Assembly: GCA_030041435.1 (NCBI GenBank) | Contig: JASHNW010000104.1 | Location: 1 to 64,000, forward strand | Direction: 5' to 3' | From: Acidobacteriaceae bacterium | Lineage (GTDB): Bacteria; Acidobacteriota; Terriglobia; Terriglobales; Acidobacteriaceae | DNA: 64,000 nucleotides | Shown: one piece after another, positions 17,828-27,300 of the stretch | How the letters are laid out: each line of letters opens with the position of its first letter | How positions within the stretch are numbered: the stretch's first letter is position 1 | Notes under the pieces: model-generated | The model's input: the letters and a program-made list of their open reading frames with translations, nothing else | What the model was told of the DNA's origin: nothing | Database searches by the model: none | Position numbers and translations under genes: made by a program

Positions 17828-18710
17828 GCGTGTTGTGCGTGCCGTCGGCGTGGATGGTCCAGATGCGGTCGACCTTCTGCCACGGGCCTTCATGGCAGTA
17901 CAGCAGCAGGCCGGGATCGGTCGGAGAAAACAGCAGGTGGTTGATCCAGTCGGTTGAGTGCAGCAGCGGGCGCAGCTTGCCGGTGCGCAGGTCGATGACA
18001 AACAGCACCATGGGCAGATGCGCGGCCAGGCGGCGCTCCATCATCTCGCTCTTATTGAGCGCCTGCAGGCCCGGGGATGTCTGGCGGGTTTCGGATCCCG
18101 CGCCTGGAGCGGGGCCGGCCGAGGGCTCACCCGCGTTGCCTTCCACATAGGTTCCGGCCGCCAGCGTTTCGTCCGCGTTGATGGTGGAAACCATCGCGCG
18201 CGGGGGCAGATCGGCCAGCTTGCGCGTGGCCTCGGTGTCGATGTTGGTGAAGTAAAGCGCGCGCTTTGCGGTGGCCCAGCTTGCCGGATTTCCCCGCGTG
18301 GGCGGCTCCCCTTCGAACTTCACGTAAAATACGCTCCGCGTTTTGAATCCAGCCTGAATGGCGAAGACGTGGCCCTGGACCACCTGGCGCGTCTTCCGCG
18401 TCGTCAGGTCGATCGCGTAAATGCCCTCCGGCGCCGTGTAAGCCATCTCGCGGCCGTCGGGCGTGTACGCATTCACATTGAAATAGAAGCTTTCTGAGTT
18501 CGGCTCATCTGTCAGGCGCACCACGCGATGGCCGGTCGCCGGATCGATCCACGATTTCGGCGGCGGGTCGCCGGGCTTCCACGCGGGATCGGACGCGACC
18601 GCGCCCGGACGCACCGTGGACGCAGGCCGCTGCGCATGGATCGCAGGAGAAAGCGCGCCGCACAGCAGCGCGATGAAGATCGCGCAGGCTTTCATGGGAG
18701 GGGGATTCAC
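17814..18710 (-). pseudogene. Oligogalacturonate lyase (PL22), truncated at the 3' end
   Basis: 298 residues. GTG 18710 has AGGAG eight bases upstream; a signal peptide follows (CAIFIALLCGALSPAIHA), then a beta-propeller beginning SWIDPATGHRVVRLTDEP and continuing to IWTIHADGTHNTLIQK, where it stops. Family members continue for roughly another 120 residues with the metal-binding histidine blades. The stop arises at the junction with the GH28 fragment. An intact enzyme would cleave unsaturated pectin oligomers; this one is probably inactive. It is followed upstream by GH105 and GH106 on the same strand. Confidence 0.75.
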
Positions 18711-18758
18711 ATCAAAGCTCCTGGAATGAACCGATCGAAATACGGTGCGATTGACGCC

Positions 18759-20003
18759 TTACTGCGCCGGCTTTTGGTGGCGCGATCCACGATGTTCCGA
18801 CACCTCTTCCACCTGCGCTCCCGCCAGCAGGAATGCCCCGACCCCGTAGTCGTAGCTCGAAGACGGCAGATAGTGGGCGGGCGCGGCCCCGGTCTGCTGG
18901 ATGTTGCCGAGGCGTCCATCCGCGTAAATCTGTGCCACCAGTCCGCGCCAGGCCCTGGCAATCACCGGGCGATAAGTGGCTCGATCGAGCACGCCGTGAT
19001 GCACGCCCCACGCCAGCGCGAAGGTCATCAGCGCGGAGCCGGAGACTTCCGGCTGCGGATAGTCGGCGGCATCGAGCAGGTCGGAGTGCCAAAGGCCGGA
19101 GCGCTTGTCCTGGAGGTCTGCGACCGCCGCAGCCATCTCGCGCAACTGTTGCTCGTAGCGGCCGCGATTCGGCTCATCCTGCGGCAAATACTCCAGCGTC
19201 CGCGCGATGCCGGCCATCACCCAGCCGTTGCCGCGCGACCAGAAGACCGGCTGCCCGTGCGCACCGGTTTTGTGCAGCCAGGTGATGTCGCGGTAGTAGA
19301 GGTGACGCTGCTGGTCGTACAGCAGGCCCGAGGTCTCCCACCAGTGCCGGTCGAGGTAGTCGAGATACTTCGTATCGTGCGTTACCGTGTACATCCGCGA
19401 CCACACCGGCGGCGCCATGAACAGCGCATCGCACCACCACCAGGGAATCTTCGCCTGTGCGGCGGGAATCGGCGGCGCCTGCCCGGCGAGGAGACCATCC
19501 AGCGCGGCGCGCGTGGGCGCAATCTTCTCCGGCGCAGGCTGCAGCAGGTCGAGCTCGAGATAGGTCTGCGCGACGCTCTGGTCGTCGGCGTTGGGAACTT
19601 CAGAACGCAGCTCCCAGTGGAATTTCTCCGCCATGGCCTGCATGGCGTCGCGATATTGCGGGTCGTCGAGGGCCGGAGACGCGGCCATGAAGCCGGCGTA
19701 GAGCGCGCTCGAGGTCCAGATGCGGTCGAAATACGGCTGCGCCCGCGCCAGCTCCCACGCGGCCACTTTGCGCATAGCGGCGCGGACCGCGGCCGGCTGC
19801 AGCGATCCCGAAAGCCGGGCTTTCGGGCCGGGGTTTGCCGGTGCATCGCCAAAGTGCCGCGCGATGTCGCGGTCGATGCCCTGCTGTTCTTCAGGAGAGA
19901 TGGTCTGCGCGGGCATCGCCGTTGCCGCCAGAGAGAGCGCAGCCAGGGCGGCACCGGCAAGTGCGCAGCGGAGGATCTTCGCGGAGCGAGACGGGATGAA
20001 CAT
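18759..20003 (-). CDS. GH105 unsaturated rhamnogalacturonyl hydrolase, exported
   Basis: 414 residues from ATG 20003 with a signal peptide (LRCALAGAALAALSLAATAMPAQ). An (alpha/alpha)6 barrel of the YteR/YesR type is marked by WWWCDALFMAPPVW (putative catalytic Asp192), FWSRGNGWVMAGIARTLEYLP and SYDYGVGAFLLAG. It removes the unsaturated uronic acid left on oligomers by pectate or rhamnogalacturonan lyases. It lies between GH106 and the PL22 remnant on one strand. The open frame upstream of 20003 is not coding. Confidence 0.88.
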   Translation of the reverse strand: MFIPSRSAKILRCALAGAALAALSLAATAMPAQTISPEEQQGIDRDIARHFGDAPANPGPKARLSGSLQPAAVRAAMRKVAAWELARAQPYFDRIWTSSALYAGFMAASPALDDPQYRDAMQAMAEKFHWELRSEVPNADDQSVAQTYLELDLLQPAPEKIAPTRAALDGLLAGQAPPIPAAQAKIPWWWCDALFMAPPVWSRMYTVTHDTKYLDYLDRHWWETSGLLYDQQRHLYYRDITWLHKTGAHGQPVFWSRGNGWVMAGIARTLEYLPQDEPNRGRYEQQLREMAAAVADLQDKRSGLWHSDLLDAADYPQPEVSGSALMTFALAWGVHHGVLDRATYRPVIARAWRGLVAQIYADGRLGNIQQTGAAPAHYLPSSSYDYGVGAFLLAGAQVEEVSEHRGSRHQKPAQ

Positions 20004-20068
20004 CGAGAGCACCTTCTGTGGCACAGGCTGAAATGCAGGGAGCCGCGAGCAGATATTCCCGACTCGCA

Positions 20069-20098
20069 ACCTTAGGCGATGAGATTTACGCATGTCAA
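20069..20098 (-). promoter_or_regulatory. Candidate promoter for the GH105 gene
   Basis: On the minus strand a perfect TTGACA (20098-20093) and TAAGGT (20074-20069) are separated by 18 bases, 66 bases before the GH105 ATG. The -35 is perfect and the -10 is weak. It suggests the GH105 gene can be transcribed independently of GH106, which ends 31 bases further upstream. Confidence 0.35.
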
Positions 20099-20128
20099 TT
20101 GGGACCATATTTCTCATCGGAAACAAAC

Positions 20129-22924
20129 TCATCGCTTGTCCTCTGCCGGCACGATGCGCAGGGGCCCGAGCAAGCCGGAGGGAAGCGGCTCCAGATGATC
20201 CATGTCCTGCGGCGCGAAGCGTTTCCCGTAGCGCATCCACAGCAGCCGGTAGTCCGGCGCCGAGCGGCCCGCCAGCTCGTTGATGGCGGTGTTGGCCACC
20301 ACGATCTTCAGCTCGTTCGTGCCCGCGTGCAGCAGCGAGCCGATGTCGAGCGTGTACGGCGGGTGCCACACCAATCCCGCCAGGCGCCCGTTGACAGTGA
20401 CCTGCGCGGCGTCGCGCACCGGCGCGTTGTACCAGGTGCGCGTGCCGGCCAGATGCAGGGCCGTGCGCGGGACAGGCTGCCCCTCGCCGAAATCCAGCAT
20501 CGCATGGCCGGCCTGCGCGACGGCCGGCGGAATCTGCACCGTCCGCACATAAGTCACAGTCCCCGAATAGTATTTGCCCGCGGCATCGTCGGCCCACGAG
20601 TGCAGCGTCTGCATCGTTTCGCTCGCACCGCTCCTGTCGAAGGTCACGTTCCAGTCGTGGCTTAGGTCGATGGGCGCAAATTCAGCCGCCGCGGGCGTGT
20701 GCTTTTCCTCAGGCGCATGGTCGGCGAACACCACTACCCGCGACTCATAAGGCGCGAGCGTCATGGCCAGCGATGGTCCACTGCCTGCGCCGGCGATGGT
20801 TCCGCTCGAAACGTCCCACCATTCCGCTGCGCGCCGGTGCGTGCGGAAGGTCGCCGTGAAACTGTGTGCCTGGTTGTCGGTGTTCGCCAGAAACCAGATG
20901 TCCGCATCCAGCAGTTTGCGGTGAATGAAGCCGACTTCCGGCGCAGCCGGGCTGAGCGCTACATCGGGCTGGAGAAACGAGTGCAGCGCGGCGCCCAGGC
21001 TCGAAGCGCTGTCCACCAGCCGCGTGTTCTTCGTGCCGGCGGCGAACATCCGGCGCGAAATCTGCTCGACGGCGGGCGTATCGCGCTCGGATTCCAGCAG
21101 CCCCGGGGCGCGCTCCGGCGCGTGGCCCACCGCGATCACGACGCCGCCCTCGCGCGCATACGCCTCGATCTTCCGGTACGCCGCCAGCCCCAGCCGCTCT
21201 GCATGGGGCAGCACCAGAATGGGGTAATGAATCCCAACGCGGTCGATGGCTTCCGCGTCGATGAAGTCGAAGTTGTAGCCGGCGTCGAGAATCGCGGCAA
21301 CCAGGTCTGGTCCCAGCAGTTCTGCCATCTGATCGCTGACCGAGGACTGGCCCTCCGCATCGGCGCCGGGCAAAGCGGGCCGGAACCTCGCCTGCGCGTC
21401 TGCCTCCGGCAGCAGCACGGCAATGTCGTTCGCCGGCTTGCCCTGCCGCAGCAGCCAGCTCATGCGCGCCAGATAGCGCGTCACGTCGGGCATCGCCATC
21501 CACCAGGGATTGTGGTTATTGAAGACCGCCGCCGCGTAAAACGACCACCCCGGATCGCCGGCGGACGGCGGCGAATACGGCCAGCCGTGCCCCATCAGCT
21601 GATTGATCCCCTGCAAAAAAAACGTGTCGGCCTCGGCCTTCATGTCCAGCGGCGTGGCGCGGAAGGGCGGTGAGTGCAGCCACGTCCAGGTCTCCGACGA
21701 CGTGACCGGCCGCCCGTAGAGATGGCTCGCCGAAGTCACCCAGCGTGTGTAGGAAAACGGCCCGTGCCATTGCGAGCCTTCGCCCTCAGGCAGGTCGACG
21801 CGCTGGTTGCTCGACAGCGTCACCGCCGGCACGCCGTAGCTCTGCGAGCGGAACTCGGTGTGGTGCGCGCGCGCCCAGGCGTTGATGGCGGCCAGATAGT
21901 TCTCGTCGATCAGCTCCGTCAGCGTGCGCGCCCAGTCGTAGCGCAGATCGGCGGCGCGCTCGTCCGTGCCCGCGGCCAGCTCCGGCAGGTACGGGGTGAG
22001 ATCGTAGCCGCGACGCCTGCGGAACTGCGTCAGAAAATCGGGCGTCCAGTCCGCGCCGTACACTTCGAGGCTGTCGCTGAAGACCGAATACGGCGGATGA
22101 TCGCCGAACGCTGCGACCAGGGGCGCGGCGACATTTTTCAGGTGATCCTGCACCGCCTGCGCGCTGAAGTGATCGATGACGAAGCCCTCCGCGCCCGCCG
22201 CCGCCCGCTTCACCTGCTGCCCGGTGCGGCTGGAGATGAAGAACAGCACGACGTGGTCGCCGGTGAGGCCCGCGGGCAGATGGATCCGCCACGATCCTCC
22301 ACCGGCGGCTGACTGCTGACCACCGGCTGCCAGCTGCTGCGCGTGCTCCGCATCGTAGTGTTCCGGCGTGCCCGCCGCCAGAAACGCCGCCAGCAGCTGC
22401 TCGCCATTTTCCAGCGCCGGCGCCGCCACGGAATCGTCGCCCTCCGGCGCCGCAGTCGCCGCCACGCGCAGGTCGCTCGACGCTTCCGTGACCGGGACCC
22501 ACGCCCCTCCGTAGGGCCACCCGCTGCCCAGCGTGATGCTCACCCGCATGCCTAGCGACTGGCCGGTCTTCGCCGCATAGGAGACCATGCGCAGAAACTC
22601 CGGCGAAAGGAACGGCAGGTTGCGAAAGCCGGTTTGCGGGTCGTCCAGCGCCAGCGGATACACCGGCTGAATTTCGACGCCGCCGATGCCTCCGGCCTGC
22701 ATGGTGCGCAGCTCGCGCGCCAGCTCGTCCGGCTCCACTGCCGGGCCGAACCACCACCAGCGCATCATGGGGCGCGCATCTTCCGGCGGCGCAGCGAAGC
22801 CGCGCCTCACCGCATCCAGAGACGCGGACTGGCCTGAAGTGCGGGGCTGTTGCGCCCACCCCGCGCCCGCTGTCACAGCAAGGCCGGCCGCCAGGCACGC
22901 CAGACAATGCCAAATTCTGAACAC
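20129..22924 (-). CDS. GH106-type alpha-L-rhamnosidase, secreted
   Basis: 931 residues. The start is GTG 22924 rather than ATG 22951, because AGGAGG sits 7-8 bases before the GTG and falls inside the longer frame. A signal peptide (IWHCLACLAAGLAVTAGAG) is followed by the GH106 N-terminus (DARPMMRWWWFGPAVEPDEL, GGIGGVEIQPVYP), a glycosidase core and a C-terminal galactose-binding-like sandwich (LAGLVWHPPYTLDIG). It should release rhamnose from rhamnogalacturonan in the periplasm. Around residues 196-210 lies a Gln/Ala/Gly run encoded by repeat-like DNA. Confidence 0.85.
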   Translation of the reverse strand: MFRIWHCLACLAAGLAVTAGAGWAQQPRTSGQSASLDAVRRGFAAPPEDARPMMRWWWFGPAVEPDELARELRTMQAGGIGGVEIQPVYPLALDDPQTGFRNLPFLSPEFLRMVSYAAKTGQSLGMRVSITLGSGWPYGGAWVPVTEASSDLRVAATAAPEGDDSVAAPALENGEQLLAAFLAAGTPEHYDAEHAQQLAAGGQQSAAGGGSWRIHLPAGLTGDHVVLFFISSRTGQQVKRAAAGAEGFVIDHFSAQAVQDHLKNVAAPLVAAFGDHPPYSVFSDSLEVYGADWTPDFLTQFRRRRGYDLTPYLPELAAGTDERAADLRYDWARTLTELIDENYLAAINAWARAHHTEFRSQSYGVPAVTLSSNQRVDLPEGEGSQWHGPFSYTRWVTSASHLYGRPVTSSETWTWLHSPPFRATPLDMKAEADTFFLQGINQLMGHGWPYSPPSAGDPGWSFYAAAVFNNHNPWWMAMPDVTRYLARMSWLLRQGKPANDIAVLLPEADAQARFRPALPGADAEGQSSVSDQMAELLGPDLVAAILDAGYNFDFIDAEAIDRVGIHYPILVLPHAERLGLAAYRKIEAYAREGGVVIAVGHAPERAPGLLESERDTPAVEQISRRMFAAGTKNTRLVDSASSLGAALHSFLQPDVALSPAAPEVGFIHRKLLDADIWFLANTDNQAHSFTATFRTHRRAAEWWDVSSGTIAGAGSGPSLAMTLAPYESRVVVFADHAPEEKHTPAAAEFAPIDLSHDWNVTFDRSGASETMQTLHSWADDAAGKYYSGTVTYVRTVQIPPAVAQAGHAMLDFGEGQPVPRTALHLAGTRTWYNAPVRDAAQVTVNGRLAGLVWHPPYTLDIGSLLHAGTNELKIVVANTAINELAGRSAPDYRLLWMRYGKRFAPQDMDHLEPLPSGLLGPLRIVPAEDKR

Positions 22925-23039
22925 CGGGCAACCTCCTCGCACGCGGTCCATCCTAACTCCTGGCGGAGGTCAGACCGGTTTTTCTGGCCTGAAACAAAGT
23001 CCCTATTGACAAATATCATTTGGCTTTTGTACTGTCCAG

Positions 23040-23891
23040 GCGTTGCATTTGGACGCTTGCGTTCGATCCCCCTGAGCCCGCGACGCCCGCCAATGTGGCC
23101 ATCCTGCAGACCTACTTCCCCAGCGCCCCGGCTCCGGCGTACTTCCAACAGGCGGCGGGCGTGAGCACTTCGGCCACCATCGAGCAGATGCTGAAAGCCT
23201 TTCCGCAATAGAGCGGCCTCAGCGATACGTGGGGGAATGTCGGCAATTTCAGCTACAACTCGCTGCAGGTCACTCTGCAGCAGCAGATGCGCCACGGCCT
23301 GAACTTCAACGTGAACTACACCTTCGCGAAGAATATTGGAGACGACGGCACCTTCCGCAGCGGCTTCGCTGTTCCGGCGGCGGCCCTTTCCGGAGGCGGT
23401 CACGCCTAAAAAATGGACCGCATCGACCGTTCGCTGACTGCGGACAATATCACCCACACCCTGCATGCCTCGTTCGCAGGACATAACGCGCGCATCAACG
23501 CTCGTGGGGCAAAGGGCCCAGCGGCTATCAGGCGACGCAGCTGGGGAAGGTTCAGTACATCGATCCGGCCGCCTTCGCGACGCCGCAGAACCTCTCCTCA
23601 TTCTCGGGCAGCCCGGAATATCTCATCGGCAATGCTCCTCGCACCGCCGCCTATGGCCTCACCGGTCCTTCCAGCTGGGACTGGGACGCCGGTCTGCGGC
23701 GCACCTTCCCCATCCACGAGAGTCTGGCATTCGTCTTCGAGGCGGATTGCGTGGACCTCTGGAACCACGTGAATTTCAGCGCGCCGAGTTCGTCCAATCT
23801 CAACTGGTCGTCGGGATCCACCTCCTTCGGAACGGTCACCGGCGCTTCCAACAACCGCGACTGGCAGTTCGCCGGGCATATTAACTTCTGA
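23040..23891 (+). pseudogene. TonB-dependent receptor (Oar-like), degenerate C-terminal part
   Basis: Pieced-together frames give the end of an acidobacterial Oar-like receptor: NFSYNSLQVTLQQQMRHGL, NVNYTFAKNIGDDGTFRSG, KGPSGYQATQLGKVQYIDPA, TAAYGLTGPSSWDWDAGLRR and a terminal AGHINF with the C-terminal Phe of outer-membrane barrels. There are in-frame stops (TAG 23209, TAA 23407) and frame changes near 23500, and no N-terminal or plug region. A TTGACA at 23006 with TACTGT 18 bases on may be a leftover promoter. It was probably the oligosaccharide importer of the neighbouring rhamnosidases. Confidence 0.78.
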
Positions 23892-23970
23892 CCTTTGTCA
23901 ACTTATGCCCCCGGTTCGGTGCGCGGACGCAGGCGGCGAAGCACGTCGTGCTAACCGGTTTTGGAGATGA

Positions 23971-24014
23971 ATGGCGGACCTGACCGGGATCGAACCGTCG
24001 ACCTCATCGTTGCG
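23971..24014 (-). repeat. Displaced 3' half of tRNA-Ala (attachment-site remnant)
   Basis: This 44-base stretch matches 38 positions of the anticodon-to-CCA half of tRNA-Ala at 27778-27853, in the same orientation, and then similarity stops. The intact tRNA's 3' end points toward it across 3.8 kb. This is the layout left when an element integrates into the 3' end of a tRNA gene. The copy is degenerate and cannot fold as a full tRNA. Confidence 0.75.
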
Positions 24015-24392
24015 GATTCTGCGGGTGAAACCGGACCGAGAAGCACCGGACGATACCCAATGATAGAGAGAGGCAGTGTTCATACGGCTTCCGTGCATAT
24101 CCGCAGCCTTTCCTGAATCCACTCCATGAAGCCGCCGACATCCACCTGCGGTCCGAAACCCTTCGGCATGAGGATGAGCAGTACCGGCGTGACGAGGCTC
24201 ATCCCGATACTCGCGGCTATGGTAACTCGGGAATGACGCAACACTGCGTCCGGAGAACGGCGATACCAGCCTTCCAGGCGCCTGTAACCACAGTAACCAG
24301 ACATATAAATTTGTGGCAGAGAGAGTTATTACTGATATATTGCGCTTCTAAACAATCACATCTTTCCTGAAGGTTGTTGACAGAGGTGTCCT
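24015..24392. other. Gene-poor, AT-richer leader of the island
   Basis: No coding region that I can support lies here; short minus-strand frames (such as 24080-24304) lack recognisable features and ribosome-binding sites. From about 24290 the DNA is clearly richer in A and T than its surroundings. TTGTGG with GATATA 17 bases later (or the overlapping TATATT) near 24310-24340 is a plausible promoter for the following gene. Confidence 0.4.
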
Positions 24393-27300
24393 GTGCCGAT
24401 TCATGCTGCGCCTGCCGCTGAGTTAACGGATAAAGACAACGAACTGCTGCGGCGCCTCCTGAAGCTGATGGACGCCGATGCTTCCTATTCAAAGATTGCC
24501 GGGCAGGGCATCGGCAACGTGGCCAGTCTGCGCGATGTGGTCGCCGACGATTCCCTGCGCGAGAATCTGGCGAAAGCACTCGAAGGCGACGGCGCAACGC
24601 TGGGCGATAAGCGCGTGGCGCAGATGTTTCGAAAAACAAATGGAGGGCAACTGGAATCTTTGCTGGCGGACGTCGACCGCACGGTGAAAAAAGAGCGCAT
24701 CCGCCCGCGGGTCAACAAGGAGCTGGAGAAGTATCTGGGCGAAAAAGGGTTCGGTCCCGAACTGATGCCCGTATTCGAGAGCCATGGCATCACCTCACCC
24801 GCTGCGTTGTATCGCGTGATCGCCGACCATAATAGCTCTGCGTACAAAAATCTCCATCAGTCGCTGGGCGAGGATACGGAAGTTGCAGGGAAGGTTTATG
24901 AAGGCTCCCCCGAACTGGCCAACGACTTAGACGAGCTTTCAGTGCCGGAAATAGAGGCGGTGCAGGACGACGTTCCACCGGACTTCCGCGAGACAGGACT
25001 GGATACGGCTGCCAAGACCCGCTACTCGCAGTTGAAGGAGGCGGTGCAGGAGGTCGATGCGCTGCGCCGGAGAGACGCCGGAGCAGCCAAAGAGCTGGCA
25101 AAGGAGGTTTCCCAGGCAACGCAGGCAAAGCTCAAGTCGATTCTGGAGCGAGCCAACGCGCGGGAGCTGCTGAGCGTCTTCGACAAGCACGCGCCCGTCA
25201 CCGTAGAGGATCTGAATACGGCGCTCAACGACGTGAGCGAAAGGCTCATCGCCGGCTCGCAGTCCGCATTCAACGCGCTCATTTACAACGAGGACCAGGT
25301 GCCGATGAGCGAGAAGGAACTGGCTGCCGCAAACCACATCCGCCGCGGTGTGCTGATCACTGCGACCGGCATTTATGAATGCAGCGGAAGCGACCTGGTG
25401 AAGGGCGCCTGCGGATGCGGCACGCCCGGCCCCTTCGAAGAAGTCGTCAGCGACTACGAAAGCGAGCAGAGCTACCAGTTTGCCGAGAAAACCGTCAAGG
25501 AGTCCTCGCACACCTATGCGACCTCGAGCAGCATCCTTGGCGGCTTCTTCAGCTCTTCCGGCATCGGCGCCGCGAGCGGAGCCTTTCAGTATGCAAAGTC
25601 GACGATGTCCAGCGAGGCTAAGGCGGAGGCCAGGCAGAGCTGGAAAGCCGTGAAGGTGAAGGAGCGCAGCATCTATGCGCCGAAGGCCGTTCTCACGCTG
25701 CCTCGCGAGCGGATGGAACTGTCGCGCACCGCCCTGCGCTATCTGAAGCAGATTGCCGTGGCGGATCCGGCCAGGCGCGCCGAGTATGCAAGACTCTTTC
25801 TGGCCAATTTTGGCGGGCATGTTTTTCGCTCTTTCACCCTCGGCGGACGGTACAGCTATGTGGCCAGGGCGGAATCTGCGAATCAAACCACCTATCAGGA
25901 ACTGGAATCGGCGCTCAGCGAGGCTCAGAAGAAAGCAGGATCGATCGCCGGTGGTTTCTTCGGCAAGTTTCTGCTGGGCGGCTCGTCGGCGCACGAGGAT
26001 GAGACCACGGAAACCTCGGCAACCAGCATGACCACAACCGTCGGCAAGCAGAAGCAGACTGTGACCGTGAATATTTCCGTGCGTGGCGGGCTGCAGGAGA
26101 TGCCGCTCGACCAGTGGAAGCAGAGCCTGCTGATCGACAAGTGGTGGCGCGTGATCGACCGCAGAGAGGCCATCGCGGTCTGGGATCTGCTGCGCGCGGC
26201 AAGTGTCCCGGGGTGGAGTACGAAGGAGCGCGACGATCTGGCCATGCTGCTCGAACGCGTGTGGGTGCGGGATGTCTTCCTCGCCTCGCTGGCCGAGTCG
26301 AAGATGGCAGGCTTTGAGAAGTTTGCCCGCATGCTAAAAATGCAGCCGCGAACCGTAGAAGGGCTGGAGGACATGTTGCGCGATCATGCGCTCCGCGCTG
26401 TGGCGCCGCAGATGCTTCTGCGCTGTGTGACCGTGACCACTGCTCAGGAGTCACGGGGCGGCGAAATGGTCGTTACGCTGCCGGAGTCATGGAAGATTCT
26501 CTGCGGCGGCGGAGGGACGCTCGAGAACACCAGTCACGTGCTGATTGAGAGCTATCCGATGAAAGTGACGGCTCCCGATGGGAAAGTCAGCTGGAGATGG
26601 CACCTGAAGACGATGGCTGCGGCCTGCGCCGATGGCCGCGACACTTGCTCCCATGGCAAGCCGCCCCGCGCGCCGTTTGCCAGGCTCACCATTGGACTGA
26701 TTCTGCTGTTTGACCCGCAGGATGCGTGGGATGTGGAGCTGTTTCCGCGCAGAGTATCGGCCGAGGAGATGAAGCAGGAGATCCCGGTGGAATGCCCCTC
26801 GGGCTATGTGCTGACCGGAGGCGGCTTGCGCATTGATTATTACGGCAGACCCGCGATTACCGGCAGTGGTTTTCGACTGGCTCAGGCTCAGGATGCGGCA
26901 GAAGGGATTCCGCTGCAGAATTATTGGGTCAAGACGCACAATATGGAGACCCACCACGACGGTGACGAAAACTTCAGGGTGAAACATTCTCTGACGGCCT
27001 ATGCCATTGGCGTCCGGGCGGCCAATGGTGCTCCACTCCAGCCGGTGTATACCACCGAGTTGAGCAGCAGCAAAGAACGCCATCCCAATAAAGAACTGAT
27101 GCACCGGCCCGTTGCAAACAGCTCGACGATGATTGGCGGCGGGGCATGGGTCACTGGCGAGAGGAGCTTTCTCTCCTGGAGCCTGCCCGTGTTTGAAAAC
27201 AGCGGGCGCAAAATGTGGAAGGCGTATAGCGCCGACCGCGCCAACATGGGCGATGAGGAACAGATCCAGATTGTGACCATCGGCCTGAAAAATGTCGAAA

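Noticed and set aside
24080-24304. 74-residue minus-strand frame as an immunity protein for the MACPF gene
   Set aside because: One weak hydrophobic stretch only, no Shine-Dalgarno, opposite strand; no evidence that it is translated.
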